Shown here one piece after another: positions 1-5,778 of a DNA stretch of 5,778 bases (the stretch's first letter is position 1; each line of letters starts with the position of its first letter). Made by a program: the position numbers and the translations under genes. Under the pieces are notes generated by a model that was given only the letters and a program-made list of their open reading frames with translations, was not told the origin of the DNA and ran no database searches. Source of the stretch: Parvularculaceae bacterium (GTDB lineage Bacteria > Pseudomonadota > Alphaproteobacteria > Caulobacterales > Parvularculaceae); NCBI GenBank assembly GCA_013389125.1, contig JACADX010000348.1, positions 1 to 5,778 of the forward strand. Direction: 5' to 3'.

Positions 1-1494
1 CCTGTGCGTCGGCATCGCCTCGGCCGCCTCGGCGGAGACGCGCAGCAGTCCCGCCATAAGGCGCGCCGCGTCTTCCCGCGCTCTTAGATCGACGAGAGGA
101 TCGCACCGTTCCGGCATGATCTCCTGACCGATCATGACCGCGAGCCAGCTCGGATTCTGGAAGAGTTCGAAACCGGTCGCGACGGGCCGGCCAAAGCTCC
201 GGAAGTGGTCGATCTTGTATTGGAGCGTCTGCGGTATGCTCATCCCCGCGCACTGACGCCAGAGCGGCGCGTCATCGCGATGGTTCGCGTGATAATGAAG
301 GATGATGAAATCGCGGACGCGCTCATATTCAACCGCTGTCGCGCGATTATACTCTTCGGCGACGATTGGCGCGAAATCCCGATCGGGAAATAACGCAAGG
401 AGCCGCGTGACCCCTGCCTGAATGAGGTGAATGGCGGTCGATTCGAGCGGTTCCAGGAAGCCGGCGGCGAGTCCGATCGCGACGCAGTTCTTGTTCCAGA
501 ATTTCTTTCGCTTGCCCGTCGTAAAGCGCAGGAACCGCGGCTCGCCGAGCGCCGGCCCTTCAAGGTTGGCGCGAAGCGTCCCTGCCGCCTCGTCGTCGCT
601 GATGTAGGCGCTGCAATAGACGTAGCCGTTTCCGACCCGGTGCTGCAAGGGAATGCGCCATTGCCAGCCGGCCTTGCGCGCCGTCGATCGGGTGAAAGGA
701 TCAAGGCGGCCGGGGTCTTCATGAGCGCACGGCATTGCGACGGCGCGGTCGCAAGGAAGCCAGTCAGTCCAGTCGTCGTAGCCCGACTGCAGCGCGCCCT
801 CGATGAGGAGACCGCGAAAGCCGGTGCAATCGATGAAAAAATCGCCCTCGATCAGCCGGCCGTCGTCGAGCCTGAGTGCGGTCAGAAAACCGCCTTCGCC
901 GCTGCGCACGATCTCGCTGATGCGCCCTTCATGGCGCACGACGCCGCGCGCTTCGCTATAGGCGCGCAGATATCGCGCATAGAGGGAGGCGTCGAAATGA
1001 TAGGCGTAATCGAACGTCGACTGGATGCGGCGGCGATCCTGCGCGGGCCGGTCAAAGCGTGCGCGCTTTGCGGCGGCCCACGCCATCGAATATTCCTCGA
1101 ACGGCGTCGCGTCGCCGAGGTTTCGGAGCTTCAACCAGTAATGATGTAGCGGCACGACGTCGAAGTCGGCGCCGAACTGGCCGAAGGGGTGAAAATAGCG
1201 ATGGCGGAGACGCGTCCAGTCGACAAATTCGATGCCGAGCTTGAACGTTCCTTGCGTCGCGGCGAGGAAGGCGTTTTCATCGATCCCGAGCGACTGATTG
1301 AAAATCTTGATCGGCGGAATTGTCGCCTCGCCGACGCCGACAATGCCGATCTCTTCGGACTCAACGAGGTCGATTCGCGCGCCGCCTCGAAACGCATTGA
1401 CGAGCGCGGCCGCCGTCATCCAGCCGGCGGAACCGCCGCCGGCGATGACGACGCGCCGGATTCTCCTGTCGCTCGTCTCTCCAACGCGTTCCAT
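1..1494 (-). CDS. Flavin-dependent tryptophan-halogenase-like protein (C-terminus cut by window edge)
   Basis: This is a member of the flavin-dependent tryptophan halogenase family (PrnA/RebH fold). Such enzymes use FADH2, O2 and halide to make a halogenating species. The frame is open for all 498 codons from ATG at 1494 to base 1. Visible motifs are the FAD-binding GGGSAGW (19-25), GVGEATIP (53-60), TFKLGIEFVDW with the presumed catalytic Lys85, WQWRIP (277-282, the family WxWxIP signature that keeps out monooxygenase chemistry) and EPLEST with Glu351-Ser352, matching PrnA Glu346-Ser347. Known members are about 500-540 residues, so only a short tail should be missing. A strong ribosome site (complement of 1502-1510, AAGGAAGGG, 7 bases before ATG) supports the start. 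There is no signal peptide, so it is cytoplasmic. It lies 39 bases after the GH13 gene and is probably co-transcribed with it. Family membership is certain. The substrate is unknown, and free tryptophan should not be assumed, because homologues in sugar/TonB-receptor loci form a separate group. Confidence 0.93.
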   Translation of the reverse strand, partial: MERVGETSDRRIRRVVIAGGGSAGWMTAAALVNAFRGGARIDLVESEEIGIVGVGEATIPPIKIFNQSLGIDENAFLAATQGTFKLGIEFVDWTRLRHRYFHPFGQFGADFDVVPLHHYWLKLRNLGDATPFEEYSMAWAAAKRARFDRPAQDRRRIQSTFDYAYHFDASLYARYLRAYSEARGVVRHEGRISEIVRSGEGGFLTALRLDDGRLIEGDFFIDCTGFRGLLIEGALQSGYDDWTDWLPCDRAVAMPCAHEDPGRLDPFTRSTARKAGWQWRIPLQHRVGNGYVYCSAYISDDEAAGTLRANLEGPALGEPRFLRFTTGKRKKFWNKNCVAIGLAAGFLEPLESTAIHLIQAGVTRLLALFPDRDFAPIVAEEYNRATAVEYERVRDFIILHYHANHRDDAPLWRQCAGMSIPQTLQYKIDHFRSFGRPVATGFELFQNPSWLAVMIGQEIMPERCDPLVDLRAREDAARLMAGLLRVSAEAAEAMPTHR

Positions 1495-1533
1495 CGTCGC
1501 GCCCTTCCTTGCAGGCAGATCGCGCCGCTGCGG

Positions 1534-2937
1534 CTATTTCAGATACAGGCGATATTCCCAAGGCGCGAGCGTCAATCCGCTCGATCGGTCGAATTTCGCG
1601 GGCGCGCCGGAAAAAAAGTCGACATAATCGCCGTGATGCAACGCATCCTCGAACGAAATCATCTGTTCTTCAGGCGTGAAATTAATGACGGCGAAGACGC
1701 CATCCTCCTCGCCGAAACGAGCAAAGCTCAGCACTTTCGTAGGCGACGAATTGACGACGGAGACCATCCGCGCGCCTGCAGCGCCGTTTGATAGCGCCTT
1801 TACCTGATGCTTCAAGGCGATCAGCCGCGTGTAAAGATCGGCGTTCGGGTGGGCGCGCCAAGAAATCGGATCCTTCTCAAAAAATTCGAGGCGCTTGTCG
1901 AGGCCGGCTTCTTGTCCATTATAGATGAGCGGCATGCCTTCGCCGACGAAGGCAAGGACAGTGATTGCTTCGAACGCGTCGCCGTAGAGCTCCTCATCCG
2001 TGCCGTGCCACGAATTGAAGTCGTGGTTCGACGTGAAGGTCATGCGATAGGCGTCCTCCGGCCAGGCGCTTTCGTTTTCCGAATAAAAGCCGAAGAGCGC
2101 GCCGACGTCTGCCTCGCCCTTGGCGATCTTCTGCAATGAATTCGAAAGGCTCCAAGCGTAGGTCGCGTCGAAGGCTCGCGCGTGCGCGTCGCGCTGCTCG
2201 TACTCGGCGAGCAGGAAAACCGGCTTGATCGCATCGAGCTCCTTTCGGACCTGCTCCCAGAAATCGAGGGGAACGTAGCCGGCGACGTCGCAGCGGTATC
2301 CATCGACATCCGCTTCCTCGATCCAATATCGCATGGCGCGAGACATATATTCCCGCAGGTCGCGGTTCGAATAATCAAGATCGATGATGTCCGACCAGTC
2401 CCACCACGGCGTCGGATGAAAGTCGCCCTTCCAGTTTCGTTCGTACCAGTCGGGATGCTCGGTCACGAGCGGATTATCCCAGGCGGTGTGGTTGGCGACC
2501 CAGTCGAGAATGACATGCATCCCATGCGCGTGCGCTGCGGCGACGAACGACTTCAAATCGTCCAAGGTTCCAAATTCCGGATTGACGGCGAAATAATCCC
2601 TGACGGAATAAGGACTGCCAAGCGTTCCCTTGCGGTTCTTCTCGCCGATCGGGTGGATCGGCATCAGCCAGAGAATGTCGACGCCAAGTCCTTTTAGCCG
2701 CGGCAATTCTTTTTCTGCGGCGGCGAAAGTCCCCTCTCGCGTGAACTGGCGCGTATTGATTTGATAGAGGACGGCGTTGCGCGTCCACTCCGGATGCGAA
2801 AGCTTTACGTAAGGGGAGGGCGCATAAGGATCAGCCGCGACCGCCGCCTGCGATTCCGGCGACGGCGCTTCGATCATGCGCGGCGCGCATGCGGCGAACA
2901 ACGCCAGCGCCAAGATGGCGAACCCAATAAGTTTCAT
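1534..2937 (-). CDS. GH13 alpha-amylase-type lipoprotein
   Basis: This is a 467-residue glycoside hydrolase of family 13, expected to cleave alpha-1,4-glucosidic bonds in starch or maltodextrins by a retaining mechanism. All four GH13 core regions are present: DWVANH (145-150), GYRCDVAG with Arg215 and nucleophile Asp217, FLLAEYE with acid/base Glu245, and FTSNHD with Asp306. The barrel begins near residue 55 (AVLYQINTRQF), and a C-terminal beta domain follows from about 385. The N-terminus has Lys2, a hydrophobic stretch and LFAAC, so Cys17 is a likely lipidation site. Residue +2 is Ala, which fits outer-membrane sorting. The frame extends upstream to a TTG at 2982, but ATG at 2937 is better: GGAG lies 9 bases before it (complement of 2947-2950), it begins the signal peptide directly, and the -10 box lies inside the longer version. 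It is first gene of the leftward unit. The sequence style (LYQINTRQFTREGTF, RCDVAGYVP) recalls Bacteroidota-like alpha-amylases. Exact product specificity cannot be read. Confidence 0.95.
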   Translation of the reverse strand: MKLIGFAILALALFAACAPRMIEAPSPESQAAVAADPYAPSPYVKLSHPEWTRNAVLYQINTRQFTREGTFAAAEKELPRLKGLGVDILWLMPIHPIGEKNRKGTLGSPYSVRDYFAVNPEFGTLDDLKSFVAAAHAHGMHVILDWVANHTAWDNPLVTEHPDWYERNWKGDFHPTPWWDWSDIIDLDYSNRDLREYMSRAMRYWIEEADVDGYRCDVAGYVPLDFWEQVRKELDAIKPVFLLAEYEQRDAHARAFDATYAWSLSNSLQKIAKGEADVGALFGFYSENESAWPEDAYRMTFTSNHDFNSWHGTDEELYGDAFEAITVLAFVGEGMPLIYNGQEAGLDKRLEFFEKDPISWRAHPNADLYTRLIALKHQVKALSNGAAGARMVSVVNSSPTKVLSFARFGEEDGVFAVINFTPEEQMISFEDALHHGDYVDFFSGAPAKFDRSSGLTLAPWEYRLYLK

Positions 2938-2963
2938 CGTGTCGAACTCCGCAGAGCGATCGC

Positions 2964-2992
2964 ACGATAAGCCGTACGACAACGAATTGCAA
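2964..2992 (-). promoter_or_regulatory. Predicted sigma70-type promoter of the GH13-halogenase unit
   Basis: Read on the minus strand, TTGCAA (2992-2987, 4/6 match to TTGACA) is followed by exactly 17 bases and TATCGT (2969-2964, 4/6 match to TATAAT). Transcription would start near 2957, leaving a leader of about 20 bases that contains the GGAG ribosome site of the GH13 gene. The -35 box lies within the inverted repeat at 2988-3001. The assignment rests on box matches, spacing and the mirrored design of the opposite promoter. Confidence 0.6.
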
Positions 2993-3001
2993 AACTTTGC
3001 A
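2988..3001. promoter_or_regulatory. Predicted operator, copy 1 (TGCAA-N4-TTGCA)
   Basis: This is a perfect inverted repeat, TGCAAA-AC-TTTGCA, with 6-base arms. It overlaps the -35 box of the leftward promoter, a position where a bound dimer would block RNA polymerase. In the direction of transcription the element reads TGCAAAGTTTTGCAAT and matches copy 2 at 13 of 16 positions. The shape is compatible with LacI-family operators such as TGCAAACGTTTGCA, although the usual central CG is missing. The repeat is directly visible; the regulator is inferred. Confidence 0.6.
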
Positions 3002-3041
3002 CGAGTGATCCATGATGCGTCGTTGAAAATCCGTGAGCTAC

Positions 3042-3060
3042 AGGAGGCCGAAACATGTGA
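3042..3060 (+). other. Strong ribosome-binding site with ATG-TGA start-stop
   Basis: A consensus-strength AGGAGG (3042-3047) stands 7 bases before ATG (3055-3057), which is followed at once by TGA (3058-3060) and, in another frame, TAA (3061-3063). From the overlapping GTG at 3057 the alternative reading is the four-codon peptide MIRQ. No gene follows in frame. It lies upstream of the predicted GH97 promoter, so it would be transcribed only from an additional promoter that I cannot see. It may be chance or a remnant of a lost gene start. Confidence 0.3.
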
Positions 3061-3079
3061 TAAGACAATAAGCTACGCG

Positions 3080-3104
3080 CATGCTGCAAACTCGCTCATG
3101 CTGC
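3080..3104 (+). repeat. Short direct repeat CATGCTGC x2
   Basis: CATGCTGC occurs at 3080-3087 and again at 3097-3104, a period of 17 bases. The first copy runs into TGCAAA (3085-3090), which is a half-site of the predicted operator without a matching second arm. The repeat is visible but short enough to be chance; a role as an auxiliary binding site is only a guess. Confidence 0.3.
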
Positions 3105-3130
3105 GGCGCACAAATTCGCAATGCTCGGCA

Positions 3131-3144
3131 TGCAAAAAGTTGCA
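3131..3144. promoter_or_regulatory. Predicted operator, copy 2 (TGCAA-N4-TTGCA)
   Basis: TGCAA-AAAG-TTGCA is an inverted repeat with 5-base perfect arms and the same 14-base length as copy 1. Its right arm is also the -35 box of the rightward promoter, so it has the same position relative to its promoter as copy 1. The extended element is TGCAAAAAGTTGCAAT. Shared sequence and placement make a common regulator for both operons likely; the regulator gene is not in the window. Confidence 0.6.
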
Positions 3145-3168
3145 ATGATTTACATCACACCTTAGGAT
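3140..3168 (+). promoter_or_regulatory. Predicted sigma70-type promoter of the GH97-esterase unit
   Basis: TTGCAA (3140-3145, 4/6) is followed by 17 bases and TAGGAT (3163-3168, 4/6 match to TATAAT). The start point would fall near 3175, giving a leader of about 45 bases to the ATG at 3221 with AAAGGA (3204-3209) as ribosome site. The arrangement copies that of the leftward promoter, including the operator arm used as -35 box. Confidence 0.6.
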
Positions 3169-3220
3169 CAACCGATGGTCGAGTCGCGCCCTTAGTTTGA
3201 CCCAAAGGATGACCAGTTCC

Positions 3221-5305
3221 ATGAAACCCGTCGCTGCCGCCATCGTCTCGCTCGCGGCCGGCATAGCGCTCGGCCTTTGCGCCGTCGCTGCGGCCGCCGT
3301 CACTGTCGCCTCGCCGAACGGCGACATCGTCGTCACGATAAGCGACGAGGCCGGCATTCCGTCCTACTCGGTTTCGTTTCGCGACGAACAAGTCATCAAG
3401 TCTTCGCGCCTTGGCATGCGTTTCAAGAACGCGCCAGGCCTCGATCGGGGTCTCGCGATCGCGTCGAGCGCGGCGGCGTCAAAGGACGAGACATGGGAGC
3501 AGCCGTGGGGCGAACGCCGCTTCGTCCGCGATCATCACAATGAGCTCTTTGTGGAATTCGCCGCAGCGGACAATGCGCCGCGGCGTCTCGGCGTGCGCTT
3601 TCGCGCCTTCAATGACGGCGTAGGATTTCGCTACGAAGTTCCGCGCGCAAAGAACTTCAAGACTGATGAAGTGACGAACGAGATGACGGAATTCGTCGTC
3701 GACGAGAGCGCGCGCGTATGGTGGATCCCGGCGCGCTACTGGAACCGCTACGAGTATCTCTATCGGGAGAGTTCGGCGAGCGATGAACTGACCTCCCATA
3801 CGCCGATGACGCTGAAGACGCCCTCGGGCGCGCATCTGAGCATCCATGAAGCCTCGCTTGTCGATTATTCGGCGATGGCCCTCCGACAGATCCGTCCTGG
3901 ACGCTTCAAGGCCGAATTGGCGCCCTGGTCCGACGGCGCGCTTGTCAAATTCGACGCGCCGCTCGTCAGTCCGTGGCGGACGATCCAGATTTCGCCGGAC
4001 GCCAAGGGCCTTCTGAATTCGAGCCTCATCCTTAACCTCAACGAGCCGAACAAGATCGGCGACGTTTCCTGGTTCGAGCCCGGAAAATATGTCGGGGTGT
4101 GGTGGGAGATGCACATTCGCGATTCAAGCTGGGGGATGAAACCCCTGCACGGCGCGACGAATGAGAACGTCCGGCGCTATATCGACTTCGCCGCCAAGTA
4201 TGGGTTCAACGGCGTTCTTGTCGAGGGCTGGAATCTCGGTTGGGACGATGACTGGTTCGGCAACGGCAAGGTGTTCGATTTCACAAAATCCTACCCGGAT
4301 TTCGACCTATCGGCGCTCGCGGCCTATGCGCGGGAAAAAGGCGTCCGACTGATCGGGCACCATGAAACCGGGGGCGCCGCCACGCATTACGAAAGACAGA
4401 TGGACGATGCGTTCAAGCTTTACGAGCAAAACGGCGTTCACGTCGTGAAGACTGGTTATGTCGCGGACGGCGGCGGCATCCAGCGCATTGACGAGAAAGG
4501 CATTGAGCGATTCGAGTGGCACGACGGCCAGTTCATGGCGCGACATCATCTCGAAGTCGTCAAGGCGGCCGCAAGACACAAGATCGCAATCAATCCGCAC
4601 GAACCGATCAAGGATACCGGCCTTCGTCGCACCTATCCGAACTGGGTGGCGCGGGAAGGCGCGCGTGGTCAGGAGTATAATGCATGGGGTCCGCCGCCGA
4701 ACCCGCCCGAGCATGAACCGACGATCGCCTTCACGCGGATGCTGGCGGGACCGATGGATTTCACGCCGGGCATTTTCGACCTCGAACCGAATAAGCGAGC
4801 GCCAGTGCGCGAAGACATGACCCGGTCCGATCCGAAGATTCGCGTCGAGACGACACTGGCGAAGCAGCTTGCGCTTTACGTTGTCCTCTATTCGCCGATT
4901 CAGATGGCGGCGGATCTGCCGGAGAACTACGAGAGACGCCGCGACGCCTTCCAATTCATTGTGGACGTCCCCACGGATTGGGAAGAGAGCGTCGGACTTG
5001 CCGGGGAAATCGGCGACTATGTCGTCATGGCTCGAAAGAGGCGGGGCGGCGATGACTGGTATGTCGGCGCGGTTTCTGACGAAAAGTCGCGCGATGTCGC
5101 GGTTGATCTCGCCTTCCTTGACGAGGGAAAGACCTACGTCGCTGAAATTTACCGCGACGGCGCCAAAGCCGACTGGAAGACAAACCCTTATGACCTCGTT
5201 ATCGAGAAGAAGAAGGCGAGGCGCGGCGAGGCTTTGCGCGTGCGCCTTGCAGCCGGCGGCGGCGCCGCAATCAGGTTGACGCCCGCGACGGAGCAAGCGC
5301 CGTGA
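3221..5305 (+). CDS. GH97 alpha-glucosidase-type glycoside hydrolase, exported
   Basis: This is a 694-residue family 97 glycoside hydrolase similar in plan to Bacteroides SusB, which releases glucose from alpha-glucans. Domains: signal peptide (1 to about 25), N-terminal beta-sandwich (about 28-285), barrel (about 290-575), C-terminal beta-sandwich (about 585-690). Family motifs are GVWWEMH (292-298), HHETGG (380-385), INPHEP (457-462), REGARGQEYNAW (478-489) and FTRMLAGPMDFTPGIFD (504-520). VKTGYV (409-414) lacks the Asp that serves as nucleophile in retaining GH97 members, which points to the inverting, SusB-like branch. The frame also allows TTG at 3197 and ATG at 3209. I chose ATG 3221 because AAAGGA ends 11 bases upstream and it begins a clean signal peptide ending in AVAAAAV; ATG 3209 abuts that site with no spacing. 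Cys20 follows Leu, so a lipobox is unlikely and the protein is probably periplasmic. It opens the rightward unit. The family is clear; substrate preference (maltodextrin, isomaltose or other) is inferred. Confidence 0.94.
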   Translation: MKPVAAAIVSLAAGIALGLCAVAAAAVTVASPNGDIVVTISDEAGIPSYSVSFRDEQVIKSSRLGMRFKNAPGLDRGLAIASSAAASKDETWEQPWGERRFVRDHHNELFVEFAAADNAPRRLGVRFRAFNDGVGFRYEVPRAKNFKTDEVTNEMTEFVVDESARVWWIPARYWNRYEYLYRESSASDELTSHTPMTLKTPSGAHLSIHEASLVDYSAMALRQIRPGRFKAELAPWSDGALVKFDAPLVSPWRTIQISPDAKGLLNSSLILNLNEPNKIGDVSWFEPGKYVGVWWEMHIRDSSWGMKPLHGATNENVRRYIDFAAKYGFNGVLVEGWNLGWDDDWFGNGKVFDFTKSYPDFDLSALAAYAREKGVRLIGHHETGGAATHYERQMDDAFKLYEQNGVHVVKTGYVADGGGIQRIDEKGIERFEWHDGQFMARHHLEVVKAAARHKIAINPHEPIKDTGLRRTYPNWVAREGARGQEYNAWGPPPNPPEHEPTIAFTRMLAGPMDFTPGIFDLEPNKRAPVREDMTRSDPKIRVETTLAKQLALYVVLYSPIQMAADLPENYERRRDAFQFIVDVPTDWEESVGLAGEIGDYVVMARKRRGGDDWYVGAVSDEKSRDVAVDLAFLDEGKTYVAEIYRDGAKADWKTNPYDLVIEKKKARRGEALRVRLAAGGGAAIRLTPATEQAP

Positions 5306-5778
5306 GGCTGTTGGCGGGTTTGGCCTTCGGCGCGATATCCGCAATTGCCGCAAGCTGTGCGAGCGCGCCGGCTTCTTCGCCATCGGCGGCGAGGATTGTG
5401 GCGTTCGAGCCCTATCCGGCCGCTGCGGTGCAGCCGCGCGCTGTGTGGGTCCTGCTGCCGCCGGGTTATGACCGATCGTCCGAACGATTTCCCGTCATCT
5501 ACATGCAAGACGGCCAAAATCTATTCGACGCCTCGACGGCGAATTTCGGCGTCGAATGGGCGATCGATGAAACGATGGTGCGGCTCATTTCGGCGGGAGA
5601 AATCCGACCGGCGATCATCGTCGGCATCGAGAGCTCGACGAAGCGATTCGAAGAATACATGCCGAAGAAAGCGGCTTCCGGCGACATCGTGACGACGGGC
5701 GTTGACGGCTATCCGACTTTCCGAACGGAAGATCTTATCGCCGACCAATACCTCGACTTCGTCGTCGATGAATTGAAG
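5302..5778 (+). CDS. Putative alpha/beta-hydrolase esterase lipoprotein (C-terminus cut by window edge)
   Basis: The first 159 residues of an alpha/beta-hydrolase of the putative esterase family (Esterase D-like, COG2819 type) are present. Supporting segments are VWVLLPPGYDRSSERFPVIY (about 46-65) running into MQDGQNLFD (66-74), typical of the family, then a strand-like PAIIVGIESS with the usual variable arm after it. The catalytic Ser (GxSxG), Asp and His would lie beyond the window, so activity cannot be judged. The start is GTG, which overlaps the GH97 stop as GTGA, with GGAG (5290-5293) 8 bases upstream; this suggests translational coupling. The N-terminus (Arg2, hydrophobic run, IAASC) allows lipidation at Cys19, although the lipobox is weak; otherwise it is an ordinary signal peptide. 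Context suggests an enzyme acting on an acylated sugar or oligosaccharide in the envelope, but a different ester substrate is equally possible. Confidence 0.8.
   Translation, partial: MRLLAGLAFGAISAIAASCASAPASSPSAARIVAFEPYPAAAVQPRAVWVLLPPGYDRSSERFPVIYMQDGQNLFDASTANFGVEWAIDETMVRLISAGEIRPAIIVGIESSTKRFEEYMPKKAASGDIVTTGVDGYPTFRTEDLIADQYLDFVVDELK

Noticed and set aside
427..1149. A 240-codon plus-strand open frame
   Set aside because: It is antisense to the halogenase, whose motifs EPLEST and WQWRIP lie in this stretch, and it shows no family features.
1524..1534. Small GC hairpin GCCGC-T-GCGGC at the end of the GH13 gene as a terminator
   Set aside because: The stem is only about 4 bp with a workable loop, there is no following T-run, and the halogenase starts 39 bases later, so read-through is more likely.
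2938..2982. Upstream TTG start for the GH13 protein adding 15 residues
   Set aside because: The extension puts polar residues before the lipoprotein signal and begins upstream of the predicted -10 box; ATG 2937 has a well-spaced GGAG.
2876..3148. A 90-codon plus-strand frame through the divergent control region, with a possible 16-residue ORF (ATG 3099) containing CSAC
   Set aside because: It overlaps the GH13 signal peptide, both predicted promoters and both operators, and no ribosome site precedes either start.
4307..5383. A 358-codon open frame on the minus strand across the GH97 gene
   Set aside because: It lies antisense to a clearly recognised GH97 catalytic region, is Arg-rich with no recognisable domain, and such frames are common opposite GC-rich genes.
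1..5778. CRISPR array, tRNA, rRNA, insertion sequence or phage-type system
   Set aside because: No regularly spaced repeats, cloverleaf-like sequence, transposase motif or terminal inverted repeats were seen; nearly all bases are explained by four ordinary genes and one control region.

Overview
The window looks like part of an alpha-glucan (starch/maltodextrin) utilisation locus from a GC-rich proteobacterium. By eye the GC content is near 60%, and coding sequence is strongly biased to G/C at third positions. A flavin-dependent tryptophan-halogenase-like protein beside GH13 and GH97 enzymes is a layout known from Alphaproteobacteria such as Caulobacterales and Sphingomonadales, and from xanthomonads. 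I favour an alphaproteobacterium, but no rRNA or lineage marker is present to prove it.

Layout: two transcription units diverge from an intergenic control region (2938-3220). Leftward on the minus strand: a GH13 alpha-amylase-type lipoprotein (2937-1534), then, after 39 bases, a flavin-dependent halogenase of the PrnA/RebH fold (1494 to beyond base 1). Rightward on the plus strand: an exported GH97 alpha-glucosidase-type enzyme (3221-5305), whose stop codon overlaps the GTG start of a putative alpha/beta-hydrolase esterase lipoprotein (5302 to beyond the right end). Both outer genes are cut by the window edges. All four frames are open, with no frameshift and no mobile-element sequence.

The control region is the most informative non-coding part. 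Each direction has a sigma70-like promoter built the same way: a -35 box TTGCAA, a 17-base spacer and a 4/6-match -10 box. In both cases the -35 box forms one arm of an inverted repeat TGCAA-N4-TTGCA. The two 16-base copies, read in the direction of transcription, agree at 13 of 16 positions. This suggests one dimeric regulator, plausibly LacI-type, controlling both operons by binding over the -35 boxes.

Working model: the GH13 lipoprotein cuts glucan or maltodextrin at the cell envelope, the GH97 enzyme trims oligosaccharides to glucose in the periplasm, and the esterase may remove acyl groups or process another substrate. The halogenase has all the signature motifs of the family, but its role in a sugar locus is unknown and is the main biological puzzle here. 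A TonB-dependent receptor and a regulator gene would be expected just outside the window; neither is visible.
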